Below, in pieces: positions 1-9,613 of a stretch of DNA of 64,000 nt. Each line of letters starts with the position of its first letter. Position 1 is the stretch's first letter. This DNA is from Cycas panzhihuaensis (taxonomy: Eukaryota; Cycadophyta), in assembly GCA_023213395.1 (NCBI GenBank), contig CM041465.1, positions 36,153,741-36,217,740 on the forward strand. Direction: 5' to 3'. Position numbers and translations under genes: made by a program. The notes beneath the pieces are model-generated. The model saw nothing but the letters and a program-made list of their open reading frames with translations, did no database searches and was not told where the DNA came from.

Positions 1-1
1 G

Positions 2-241
2 AGGTCAGGAGTTAAATCAGACGCTCCACTTGCAATCAAGAATACAACGGAAAACTCCACGCGACAAGAACACATACAGAAAGGTACTTGTTTCAAATGC
101 GGAGGGAAATGGAATCGAGAGCACCAATGTCCGGAAAGAAGGTATTTATCTTTGAATAATGAAGAACCGGAGATACCGAACAAATGTAAGAAGATACGGC
201 CCCAGATCAAGAAGATAACAATGAACAGGACAAAGTTGAAC
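2..241 (+). pseudogene. gag: gag C-terminus with CCHC-type zinc knuckle
   Basis: Frame 2 encodes a short basic stretch with a plant-gypsy knuckle (CFKCGGKW...EHQC) near bases 91-132, the nucleic-acid-binding end of Gag that packages element RNA. The frame then stops at about 239, while the downstream protease is in frame 1, so a frameshift near 180-240 separates gag from pol. Only the last 80 or so codons of gag lie in the window. Confidence 0.8.
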
Positions 242-243
242 TA

Positions 244-1143
244 GATGAACTACTAGAAGTCGATACAGAAAATGTTCAAATATCTCTGCAAGCCATAACA
301 GGTCAAAGCACGGCACCTCAAACACTACGATTTGAAGGGATGCTGAAAGGAGCCCCAATAGCGGTGTTAGTAGATAGTGGGAACATGCATAATTTTATCA
401 ACAGACCAACAACCCAAAAGCTGGGAATCAAGGTGGAACCATTAAAAACCTTCCAGGTCTCAATTGCTAACGGGAAGACGGCACCTTGCAGAGGATTCTG
501 CAGAAACATCAACCTGAAAATTGGTGAGTACCCACTGACATCCAATATGTTTGCAATGCAGATAGGAGGCGTTGATATAGTCCTAGGGGTACAGTGGTTA
601 CAAACCTTAGGAAATATAGTCACCAACTACATGACCAGAGTCATGTGCTTCCGAATAAACGACACCAAATACATACTATGGGGACCTAAATATCCACCGA
701 CACAATTAGTGTCATCTCACAGAATGGAAAGAATCATGCGGAAGAAAGCACCCACATATATAGTGTCATGCCACAAGATAGAAATCCAAGAAATTCCAAT
801 GGATATACATTACATCTTGGACGAATATAAACAAGTATTCGAAGAACTAAAAGGATTACCGCTAGCAAGAGAAATTCAGCACGCGATTGATTTAGTTCTA
901 GGAGCAGCACTAGTGAACATAAGGCCATACAGGCATCCATACCACATGAGGAAAGAGATCGAGAACATAACTAGAGAATTACTTGCACACGGCCATATTC
1001 AGACTAGCATAAGCCCGTTTGCATCCCCAGTGGTGGTTAGCCCTAAGAAAGATGGCACAATCAGGATGTGCGTAGATTACAGGGGATTGAACAAGTTGAC
1101 TGTAAAAATAGATATCCTATCCCCAGGATCGATGACCTACTAG
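244..1143 (+). pseudogene. pol: gypsy pol: aspartic protease and N-terminal reverse transcriptase
   Basis: The frame holds an aspartic protease with its catalytic VLVDSG motif at about 367-384, followed by the conserved NMHNFIN and GVDIVLGVQWL segments. A linker leads into the RT fingers, with the [16 protein letters not shown] and [12 protein letters not shown] blocks at about 1012-1107. The frame is lost just after that, in the stretch that normally reads into the RT palm, and RT continues in frame 3. The protease would have cut the Gag-Pol polyprotein. Motif order and spacing are normal for chromoviruses; only the frameshift breaks it. Confidence 0.9.
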
Positions 1144-1500
1144 ATGAAATACATGGAGCGCAATACTTCTCCAAGATAGACCTCTGATCGGGTTACCATC
1201 AAATTCGGGTAAAAGAGGGGGACGTCCACAAGACAGCATTCAGAACTCATGAGGGACTGTTCGAATTCAAAGTGATGCCATTTGGTCTAACCAACACTCC
1301 AGCAACATTCCAGGCCACTATGAACTCCACATTTAAGGAATGTTTGAGGAAATTCGTACTAATCTTTTTTGATGATATCCTCATTTACAGCAAAACATGG
1401 AGAGAACATTTGGAACACCTGAGATTAGCCCTAGAAATTTTAGCAAAAGGTTTATTCTTTGCAAACAAAAAAAAATGTTCTTTTGGCCAACAGAACTCGA
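1125..1500 (+). pseudogene. pol: gypsy pol: reverse transcriptase palm
   Basis: Frame 3 continues the [18 protein letters not shown], then a stop where the family has a residue before SGYHQI, the [14 protein letters not shown] block, and the catalytic FFDDILIYS box (YVDD equivalent) at about 1366-1392. Both aspartates of the DD pair are intact. An A-rich run (about 1468-1477, within KKKC) precedes another frame change; the RT connection then continues in frame 1 and returns to frame 3 before RNase H. The sequence shows a copy killed by indels plus point stops. Confidence 0.9.
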
Positions 1501-1868
1501 ATACCCTACCATATCATTACTCCAAATGGAATCAAGGTCGACCCCAAGAAGGTCCAAGCAATAATAGAATGGCGACCAAAGAATGTCACGGAGTTCGTAG
1601 CTTCCTTGAGCGGTAGGATACCTCAGGAAATTCATAAGAGGATATGCTAACATAGTAGCTCCACTTACAGATCTAATAAAAAAGGATGCTTTCACATGGA
1701 ACGAAATGGCCAACAAAGCCTTTGAAGAACTAAAAAGCACACTGGTAAGTGCCCCGGTTTAGCGGTCCAGACTTCTCAAAACCATTCATCTTGGAATGCG
1801 ATGCTTGAGGGTTTGGCATAGGAGGCCCTATTACAAGACGAAAGACCGATAGCGTTTAGAGTAGGAAA

Positions 1869-3044
1869 TTGAATAATAGAGAAAAGTTAAAGCCCATCTA
1901 TGATAAGGAGATGCTAGCCATAATGCACACGATCAACCAGTGGAGACAGTATTTACTAGGCAGTTCCTTCCAGGTACGAACGGACCATGACAGTCTCAAA
2001 TACTTCTTAAATCAGAAGACACTGTCAGATGAACAACAAAAGTGGGTGAGAAAATTACAAACATTTGATTTCTCCATTATGTACAAAAAGGGCAAAGATA
2101 ATGTCATAGCAGACGCTCTCTCAAGAATTCCAGAAGAAACTCACGCAAAACTAGCAGTACATACAATATCAGTGGCTACTCCAGCTTGGCATGAGATATT
2201 AAAGAAGGAATACGACAACGATCCGAAGTACAAACAATTGATCAACAAAGTAAGGAAGGACAAAACTGGCTCATATGAGATACAACAGGTAATAATACTC
2301 AGGAAAGGAAAGATTTGCATTCCTAGAAGATCAGGGCTAAAGGAGATAATATTACAAGAAGGCCATTCCACACCGATAGCAGGTCACACAGGGATTGACA
2401 AGACATACAGAAAGATAAGAGCTTCATTTTATTGGAAAGGATTAAAAACAGATGTTCAAAAGTTCATGGCAGAATGTGATATCTGTCAACAAAACAGGAT
2501 CGAATGCATAAAAATGCCAGGGTTACTCCAGCCGCTGCCAACGCCAGAACAAAAATGGGATGAAATATCCACGGATTTTATAACCGAATTACCTTGCTCT
2601 GAAGGAAAGGACGCAATTCTGGTCATCATAGATCGCCTCACCACATATGGCCACTTCAGAGGACTAAAATCGACAGCTAAGGCTAGCGATGTGGCATAAC
2701 TATATATGAAGGAGATCCATAGGTTGCATGGTTTTACTAAAGCAATTGTAAGTGACCGTGACCCAAAATTTACTAGTAAATTTTGGCAGGATCTATTCAA
2801 AATTGTAGGCATTAAACTCAAGATGAGCACATCATACCATCCTCAGACGGATGGGCAAACAGAGATTGTCAACAAATGCTTAGAAGGATACTTGAGAAAC
2901 TTCGCCGAACAAACAAAAGCAATGGCATCAATGGTTACATTTAGCAGAATGGTGGTACAACACCACATATCATTCTTCAACAAAAATGACATCTTTCCAG
3001 GCTTTGTATGGCTATATGCCACCATCATTATTAACACGGAATAG
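1869..3044 (+). pseudogene. pol: gypsy pol: RNase H and integrase
   Basis: RNase H remains include YDKEMLAIM, RTDHDSLKYFL and the DNVIADALSR end. Integrase follows: an HHCC zinc-binding module (GHTGIDK..., then CDICQ) at about 2380-2490, and the DDE core with D in STDFITEL, D in VSDRDPKF and E in HPQTDGQTE. All three acidic residues can be read, although a TAA (2698) sits between the first and second. After the core, the conserved region that should read towards the YG block changes frame near 2930. Integrase would have joined element cDNA to the chromosome. Confidence 0.9.
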
Positions 3045-3217
3045 ACCTTCACGTCCAGCAAATAAGAACATCGGAAGCAAATGGAGGAAACCATCAGCAA
3101 ATTGAAGGATAACCTAGCAATTGCACAAAACAGAATGAAACAACGGTGATCTAAAACGCCTAATGACAATTTGAAGTAGGAGATTGGGTCTTCTTACGCC
3201 TTCAACCATACAAACAG

Positions 3218-3592
3218 ATGTCCTTACAGAAAAGAAACAATCAAAAGCTAGCACCTATATACTTTGGTCCTTACAAAATCACTTCCAAAGTAGGTGAAGT
3301 TGCCTACCAGTTAGAACTCCCAGGAAACACAAAAATTCATAATGTTTTCCATGTATCCTGTCTAAAGAAGAAAATTGGGGAAAAGATCGTTCCTCAATCC
3401 AGCATACCAGAGCTTGATGAGGAAGGAAAGATGATGCTAGAACCTGAAGGAATCTTGCAATCCCGCACCCGATCTCTTAGGTCCAGACAGATCAAAGAGC
3501 ATCTCATCAAATGGAAGAACTTGGATATTGAAGACTCCACTTGGGAAAACGATGAATGGTTAAAACAATTTCCGAACCTGCCAGTGCTTTGA
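3218..3592 (+). pseudogene. pol: integrase C-terminus with chromodomain
   Basis: The frame opens with a basic KLAPIYFGPYKI segment (the GPY/F module of integrase) and VFHVSCLKKK, then ends in a chromodomain: HLIKWKNLDIEDSTWEN followed by the FPNL end, closing with TGA at 3590-3592. The aromatic/acidic W.N...E..TWE signature that contacts methylated histone tails is visible. In chromoviruses this domain steers integration towards heterochromatin. The end lies 17 bases before the polypurine tract, as usual for these elements. Confidence 0.9.
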
Positions 3593-3609
3593 GGGCAAAG
3601 CACAATTTC

Positions 3610-3621
3610 AAGGGGAGGGGA
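3610..3621 (+). other. Polypurine tract of the chromovirus
   Basis: AAGGGGAGGGGA lies directly before the 3' LTR start, two bases from TGTAGC. This is the RNase H-resistant primer for plus-strand DNA synthesis. Confidence 0.88.
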
Positions 3622-3623
3622 CT

Positions 3624-4229
3624 TGTAGCACTCTAAAATATGGTCAAAGTTATAGCATATAAGCATTCAAATGATAGGCCTCTAAACGATGATTCCAACG
3701 GTTTAGACAGAAGTCAATTCCGACATCCCTATCAAAAGTTATGACCATTTAAAGATAGCACGCTTTTTGAGAAGTCATGGTGACTTCTCATGATTATGTT
3801 GAGCGCACTCCTCCCTGCTCTGGCCGACTTCATTTTGTCCCAGTTTATGCGCCTATATATAGGGACTTTGAGATCATTCGAGATTATCCATTCGTGAAGC
3901 TCTCTTCTCTTCATTTTCTACCAAGGCAAGTGCATTTTCGGCCTTAGGGTTGCAATTTTTGGGAGGATCCCCGCCTCGAAGGGTTTGGCGATTGTGGCGG
4001 GCGCAATTACTGTTGGAGCTCTACTTATAATTTGTGCCTTCTTGTATCGTATTTTGTATTTAACCTATAATTGAAGATATACTTTTGGATCAAAAGGTGT
4101 TTGCCATTTGTGAATTCGATCTATTTGGATTTAGCATTTGTGGACCTTGTTCTCTATTATTGCTCTGTGTCTGTGAATTCACCCTACTCTGCTCAATTTT
4201 CTGTCCAATTGGGTAAAGGACTCGCTACA
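3624..4229 (+). repeat. 3' LTR of the chromovirus
   Basis: The 606-bp repeat begins TGTAGCAC and ends GCTACA, a perfect 6-bp terminal inverted repeat with canonical TG...CA ends. A TATA-like box (cctatatatagg) near 3851-3862 marks the probable R/U3 boundary. The following bases aaagg (4230-4234) are the predicted half of the target duplication. Small reading frames inside are LTR noise. Confidence 0.87.
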
Positions 4230-4234
4230 AAAGG

Positions 4235-4957
4235 GTATCCACTGAGTGAAGTTATCTACCCTTAGACTAACAACCTAGCATAGAAATTGAAATAAATAAA
4301 TTAAACTATAAAATAAATGCAAGGAAAAAAATTAAAGTACCAAGAAGAAATTCTGATTCCCTTATGACTCTTGAGTTATGCTAGTTCTGTTTTTCAATCT
4401 CTATGAAGAGAGTATTTAGGTCTTTCCTTGATCTCTACTTCAGTAGAGAGAGTACTCGATCTATCTCAAAAAAAAAAAAAAAAGATTTTTTTGGATTGTT
4501 GAGTAACTTCCCATGATCACAAACGTGGCTTTGATACCACTTGGTATGATTCTTCTTGTAGATGCCCTTTGTTATAATAGAAAAATAATAGTGTACAACC
4601 ACTTTATTCTAAGTAAAAAGGACAAATAGATTATCAAAGAGTCTCATAAAATCGTAAGGGCATCAATTGATCACTAAACGAGGAGTACCATAATATAATC
4701 TTTTACAAAGTAACATCAAGCTAACTATCTTCTATAATCCATGACCCTCATATAGACAAAAGAGGGTCTCTCTTATGTAATCCTATTGATGGCCCAGGAA
4801 GCCTTACATTCTATTGGACAACATAGTAGCCTTACATTCCATTGGCCAGCTTATCAGCCAACGTACTGAGTTCTATAACTAACCTTATCCCTTAACCTTA
4901 TAGTAGCTCTCCATTTATTAGTGCGTTACATAACTTAGCAAGATGAGTTATGTAACA
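4235..4957 (-). mobile_element. Minus-strand Ty1/copia fragment: 5' LTR, PBS and leader
   Basis: Read on the minus strand, an LTR (4957 down to 4542, 416 bp, TGTTAC...ATACCA) is followed by a PBS complementary to initiator-Met tRNA (TGGTATCAAAGCC, 4539-4527) and about 290 bp of leader. The leader includes an A/T homopolymer (about 4468-4483 on plus) and two short repeats of an AGAGAGTA-type motif. It is cut at 4230-4234 by the chromovirus insertion, so the chromovirus is younger. No gag frame remains here. Confidence 0.7.
4542..4957 (-). repeat. Copia LTR (5' LTR of the minus-strand fragment)
   Basis: Plus-strand ends are TGGTAT and GTAACA, giving canonical TG...CA termini. The tRNA-iMet-type PBS lies two bases outside the left end, fixing orientation as minus. 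No polypurine tract is visible on the right side, so this is the 5' LTR. Confidence 0.7.
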
Positions 4958-5035
4958 AAATAGTTATGACATTTTAAGAAATAAAATAAAACAATAGTTA
5001 GATTGTATTAAAATTCTTCACTTGTTTTGATACCA

Positions 5036-5044
5036 TATTAGAAA

Positions 5045-5085
<41 letters not shown>

Positions 5086-5090
5086 CATAC

Positions 5091-5125
<35 letters not shown>

Positions 5126-5543
5126 AGATGTGAATTAACATCATTGATATGTGTGTATGTGGAAACATAATAAATTATATGATCAAATAAATAATGTCAA
5201 ATATATTAAGGGCAATTAATAAATACTATTTAACTAAGATATGTGACATAATATTTAACATGAAAAAGTTTAATGGAAAAAACCATTTCTAAATTATGTA
5301 TGAGATCTCTTATAAATAAATCATGATGGCTTATCCTAGTCTTACAAGGAGAACTAATCGATCCACTTTATCTTTCAATATACATGGCCTTATATACTTA
5401 TGTCACCTTATCATCATCTAATGATATTATACTAAATATTAACCACTTAGATCATGTATAAGAACCTTTACATTAATCAATTATTAATCAATCAATACTA
5501 ATCAAATGTGATCTTAAATATTATAATACTTAATATTGTAACA
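5036..5543 (-). repeat. LTR of minus-strand non-coding element G (left copy)
   Basis: This 508-bp segment is clearly homologous over its length to 26232-26715 (shared blocks such as TGTGTGTATGT, AGGAGAACTA and CATCTAATGATATTATACTAAATATT). On the minus strand it starts TGTTAC and ends CTAATA. A purine tract (TTTTAAAGGGAAG on minus) abuts the right end, as expected for a 3' LTR. A copia-type PBS motif (5024-5035) also abuts the left, outer end, which is unexpected and suggests a tandem LTR-internal-LTR-internal arrangement. Confidence 0.72.
5046..5125. repeat. (AT)n/(CATA)n microsatellite
   Basis: A run of AT dinucleotides, then CATA tetranucleotides, then AT again lies inside the left LTR of element G. 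The right LTR copy lacks the expanded run, so it grew after the LTRs separated. Confidence 0.9.
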
Positions 5544-6206
5544 CTTCCCTTTAAAATTTAAGTCATGAAACATCTTAATTATCTTTACTTTTAAAGATCA
5601 TATCATATCTCCTATTTATCAATTGTCCATAAGTCAAACTTGTCTTTATTATACTTATTCTCCTACAAGTAAATATCATAGCATATAATCTTATTTCCTA
5701 TAAATCATGAAACAGATATGAATCATAAACTATCATAACATATAAAGTATCCATTCTTATATCTTCATATTTTCCATATATAAGCTGCATAAATAAACTT
5801 ATCAACTTAGTAAAATAACAATACTAATTATTAGGCCATTAACATTTCATGAGAAATAATTTTTGAGGTAATTTGTAGTTTTCATTTTGCTAACCAAATT
5901 TAATTAATATATTAATCAATATGGGCGTTGCCTCCAATGATGATTTTGCATACTTTTCTTTTGTATTTCCTTTATTAGTTATTTTACATAGGTATCCAAG
6001 GATTTAATTTATCCCCAACCATCTCTTAAGTTTTATAGCTCACCCATAAATTGTTGTTACTAATATCACAAATTACTAAATATATGAAACCTTTCATGAT
6101 TTCATGTTAGGTGGGTAATTTTACATCAATATCTTAATCAAAATTCTCCATTTTCTCTCCTTTTACTCCAAAGGAACTAAGTCAGGAAACTTAACAAGGT
6201 GATTAA
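5544..6206. other. Left internal part of element G, no gene
   Basis: AT-rich DNA with many stops on all frames. Apart from the purine tract next to the LTR and the attaa target site (6202-6206) used by element A, I see nothing functional. Confidence 0.5.
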
Positions 6207-6508
6207 TGTTAGCAAATAATGTTCATTTTTACTAAGGAGTGTACATAGTGGCATTGGGACTCTACAGGGTTGTCTCCAACCATCTTCAATTGACATAGGA
6301 AAGAGATATATTTTTATATTCATTTAATATTATTTTTTATTTGAAAAAAGATGTCAATCAATGATGAGCTTGCCCAATGTCCCGACTATAAATATAAGGT
6401 GCAAGTACTCACCAGTGTTCTTTAACACAACCATTCATTTGGAATATTTATTAATTTTTCTTTAATATGGCTTAATACCTATTTTGCTCTATCTCTACAC
6501 ACTCTACA
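6207..6508 (+). repeat. 5' LTR of element A
   Basis: The LTR begins TGTTAGC and ends CTCTACA. It matches the split 3' LTR block by block (TTTTTACTAAGGAGTGTA, ACTATAAATATAAGGTG, ACTCACCAGTGTTCTTTAA, CATTTGGAATATTTATTAAT). TATA-like TATAAATATAA lies near 6390. The PBS-like TAGTATTAGAAT follows one base after the end. Confidence 0.88.
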
Positions 6509-6521
6509 TTTAGTATTAGAA

Positions 6522-8263
6522 TGATGATTTATTTTATTATGATGTACGATAAGCTAATATAGTAGATATTTATTCATTTTCTAAAGTTTTATCAATAGTT
6601 TTTATTAAATATTTAGCTGATTCACTACATATAGTCTATATAATCAATATTTCTTTAGATTTTTGTAGTACTTATAAGTGAATTTAGCCCAACACTCATT
6701 TGTAGTAGTTTCATTAAAGTTTCATTTAATATTTTATAAGTTTTTAATTATTTTTTAGTATTTTTTTAAGGTTTTTCCATAGACCTAATCTTCTACAGGT
6801 TGGTGCATCTTCATAATCAAGTAGAACTATATTGAGTAACTACTCATTGCAATCCTTACTGAGTCCTCTCTGCACTAGAATAGATGGTTTGGAAAACTGT
6901 CACTTTTACATTGAGATATAACTCTTGGAAGCCAACCTACTATACTGTCTAGCTGAAACCCCATTAGTATTTGCTTGAACTCAATTAAATTCACTTTATC
7001 TCTCACTATTTGACCTTGTAATAGAGACATAGGCTTATTACAGACTATATAAGCTCTTCCTTTGTAGATCTCAAGCTCTATTTGAGCTACTCTCTCTTTA
7101 TTTGGCTGTACCACCTTCCAACATCTTCCAAGCTTGTATTGTCATTTATTTTCCATTTTCTCTCTAGTTTTTTGTCCTATATCTAGGTGCCCACCTGTTG
7201 CTAACCTCTTTGATCAATCTTTGGTTGTTTTATAGCTTTAGATTTGATTGTTTCAATGATTTATTCTCCGTCTACTTTGTACAGATGTGCATATTTATGT
7301 CTACATAAAATTTGATATTTTGATTTATTTCTTTTGTATAGTTTGAAGAAATTTAACTTGATTTAATATTTTTTGGAAGCCCCATTTTTGGTTAACCTGT
7401 AGTCATTTTGAGCCCCCATATGACCCTAGTCTATTCTTAAAAGGGGTGGATTTCAAAGCATAATAAACCATTTTTAATAATTTTGGTTTTTAAAGGATTA
7501 AACCATATTTCATAGTTTTTGGAGTCTGCTAGCCCCCTTTGCAAGCCAATGGTAGGTCACATGTGCTAACTAGGTGAGCAAGGGCTCTAGTGAAAAAAGG
7601 CTTAAGATCCCCCCTTCTTTAGTTTTTTACCATAACAAATAGGCTTTATTATTTTGCTAATATCTTTTTATCTAAGAGTCTATTTTTTGAATGGTTAGAA
7701 CCGTTGGAAAGATGACTTAGTGGTCTATGTACTGAAGTTGGTTTCACACTAATTTGAAGCTATTTTATAGGTATTTTATACTACTAAAGTTAGCCCTCCT
7801 ATTTGATCTTAATTTAAGTATTTTTCATCATTTTTAAGTAATTTATTAATTTTATTCAAGTATATTTATGTCATATTGATACACTAATCTATTTTTGGTA
7901 GATTTCACTTTGCATTTTAAGGTTTATATATGTTTTCTGATAGAATATTATGTAGATTGGAAACATTTGGATAATAGTTTACAAACAAAGAGCTTATTTA
8001 CCCTTAATTTATTTTATTTTAAGCCTTCTATCTCATTTTATTTTATTTATGGCTTATTCAATTTCATTTTAAGGCTTATATTAAGTTCATTTTAGCTTAT
8101 TTAAAGGTCATTTTACTTTATTATTAAAGCTCATTTCAAAGTCCATTTAAAGCTCTTCTATTACACTTCAAAGCTCATATAGAGTTTATTCTATTACATT
8201 TCAAAGGTTATTTAAAGGCCTATTTTATTTCTTTTTCATTTCGTGTTATTTTAGAGCTTATTT
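6522..8263. other. Unassigned AT-rich interior of element A, left of LINE1
   Basis: No gag or protease homology is visible. A 79-codon minus-strand frame at 6875-7114 has unusually protein-like composition (several charged residues, NLIEFKQIL, GWLPRV), but I do not recognise a family. From about 7980 to 8260 the DNA is a degenerate T-rich array around AAAGCTCATTT/TTATTTTA motifs. The tract resumes after LINE1 at 14903, so it predates the LINE. It may hold remnants of another LTR. Confidence 0.45.
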
Positions 8264-8273
8264 TATCTTATAT
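8264..8273. repeat. Target-site duplication of LINE1, left copy
   Basis: TATCTTATAT here is repeated at 14893-14902. The left copy abuts the A-tail of the minus-strand LINE, as target-primed reverse transcription predicts. AT-rich sequence makes a chance 10-bp match possible, but the position is exactly right. Confidence 0.7.
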
Positions 8274-8539
8274 ATATATTTTTTTGGTAACATAAAATGT
8301 AATTAAGTATGGGTTTGAAAACAGGTTCCCACAACCTAGTACATTAGTAAAGATATAACACCCAATCCAATATAGACTGTGACAACCCCCATAGTCTGAG
8401 GACTAATCTAGGGAGGAAACATAATGGCAGGACAAGCCCCATGACTAGTTGACTCGAAGACTCTCTAACTCAACCAGTCTCATAATCTCCTTAGGTAAAT
8501 CCTTTTACCATACAAAAGATCTCTTATTTTTAACACCCC

Positions 8540-8915
8540 AATTTTCCAAGAGATTAGCCGCTTTATTACCTTCTCTGAAGGTGTGATAGAGCTACACTTC
8601 TGTGAAATCCTTAAGAACATCCTGAGCATCCTCAATCATTGATTGAAATCTCCAGTCAGAAACTGTAGTGTCTCTTAGCTAGTTTATTACATTATGGGAA
8701 TCCTCCTCTATAATCACTTTGGATAATCCCCCATCTAGGGCCATATTCACAACCTTTAGCATGGTTGTTGTCTCAGCGAAGTGGTTAATTTATTGACTAT
8801 AATGATTTGCAAATGCCCAAATGAAACTACCGTTAACATCCCTGCAGATGCCACCACCACCCGCTTCCCCAAGGTTACCTTTTGAGGCACCATCGAAGTT
8901 TATTTTGAGCTAGTG
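8540..8915 (-). pseudogene. LINE1 ORF2: C-terminal plant-type RNase H domain
   Basis: The minus strand encodes LKINFDGASKGN, GGGGICRD, a Glu in the AETTTML segment, IEEDSHNVI and REGNKAANLLEN. This is the RNase H fold (RVT_3) that some plant L1 elements carry after RT. The first Asp (NFDGA), the Glu and the third acidic residue are present. The last catalytic position, normally Asp in a GNxxAD motif, reads Asn, so the domain would be impaired even without the stop codons. Confidence 0.82.
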
Positions 8916-9197
8916 GTCCTCTGGGGGTTTCCAATAGCAAGTTCTAGGAATCCTATCCCTGGTATTCTGCTTTATGCCCCACTTATGTAGAATCTTTGCT
9001 TCAATAGGTAACATATGCTTCTCTTCAGAGCTTTTGATATTTTCCTTTATCTTAGTGTATATGAGATTGAATATGGACTTCAGATCTATCTATTTGTCCT
9101 AAACGATTATCCTATTTATTTCCTTCCATATATTCTAGGACAACACCAGGAACAAATTTTTCCAAACACTACCTAGGACTTTACTCTTAAAAGGGCT

Positions 9198-9380
9198 ATG
9201 CCAACCTTACCATTGATCTACGATGTTCCTGGAGTAAACCCACTCCACCTCGAAGATCTCCATCAAGATTCTCCAAACCCCACCAATATGAGAACATTGA
9301 AGAAAGATATGATCTATAGATTCTTCCTCGGATCAGCACATGATACATCTGTTAGTCAGATGGAAACCCCTCCTCATGAG
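9198..9380 (-). pseudogene. LINE1 ORF2: zinc-binding domain after RT
   Basis: The minus strand reads LTNRCIMC, a stop, SEEESIDHIFLQCSH and VWRIL. This is the C..C...H....C pattern of the zf-RVT domain found between RT and the C-terminus of plant LINE ORF2. It matches the better-preserved copy in LINE2 (39417-39749). The stop after the second Cys is a point change. Confidence 0.8.
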
Positions 9381-9613
9381 GTTGTCCATAGTTAAGATTC
9401 TGTTTATAAGATAGGTCCACCAAAAGACTATAATTTTAGGGATAAGGTTAAGTTTCTAAATACCATTCAAGAGATCGTTCCTCTGAGCCCCTCTCTCGAT
9501 ACAGAGGTGAAGATAACCTTACTTCACTGGATATTCCCTATTTTGGGAAGAGGACTAGACTACTGAGTCAACTCTATTCGATTTGGGAATATAACATTTA
9601 CTAAGGGTCCCTT

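Larger units (their letters stand above)
1..4229 (+). mobile_element. Ty3/gypsy chromovirus, 3' portion (5' end outside window)
   Basis: Domains run in gypsy order: gag zinc knuckle, protease, reverse transcriptase, RNase H, integrase, chromodomain, polypurine tract, 3' LTR. RT before integrase is diagnostic of Ty3/gypsy, and the chromodomain at the integrase C-terminus places it among plant chromoviruses. The copy is dead: the pol frame changes several times and has in-frame stops. The LTR ends in a perfect TGTAGC/GCTACA inverted repeat and is followed by copia leader DNA, so this element landed in an older copia copy. The 5' LTR and most of gag lie upstream of base 1, so the target duplication (expected aaagg, 4230-4234) cannot be verified here. 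Confidence 0.93.

Noticed and set aside
5046-5125. Regularly spaced repeats as a CRISPR-like array
   Set aside because: Simple AT/CATA microsatellite without spacers; the genome is a plant nucleus.
6875-7114. 79-codon minus frame with protein-like composition
   Set aside because: Not proposed as a gene: no family recognised, no start context, and it lies in decayed interior DNA of element A. Mentioned in the features for follow-up only.
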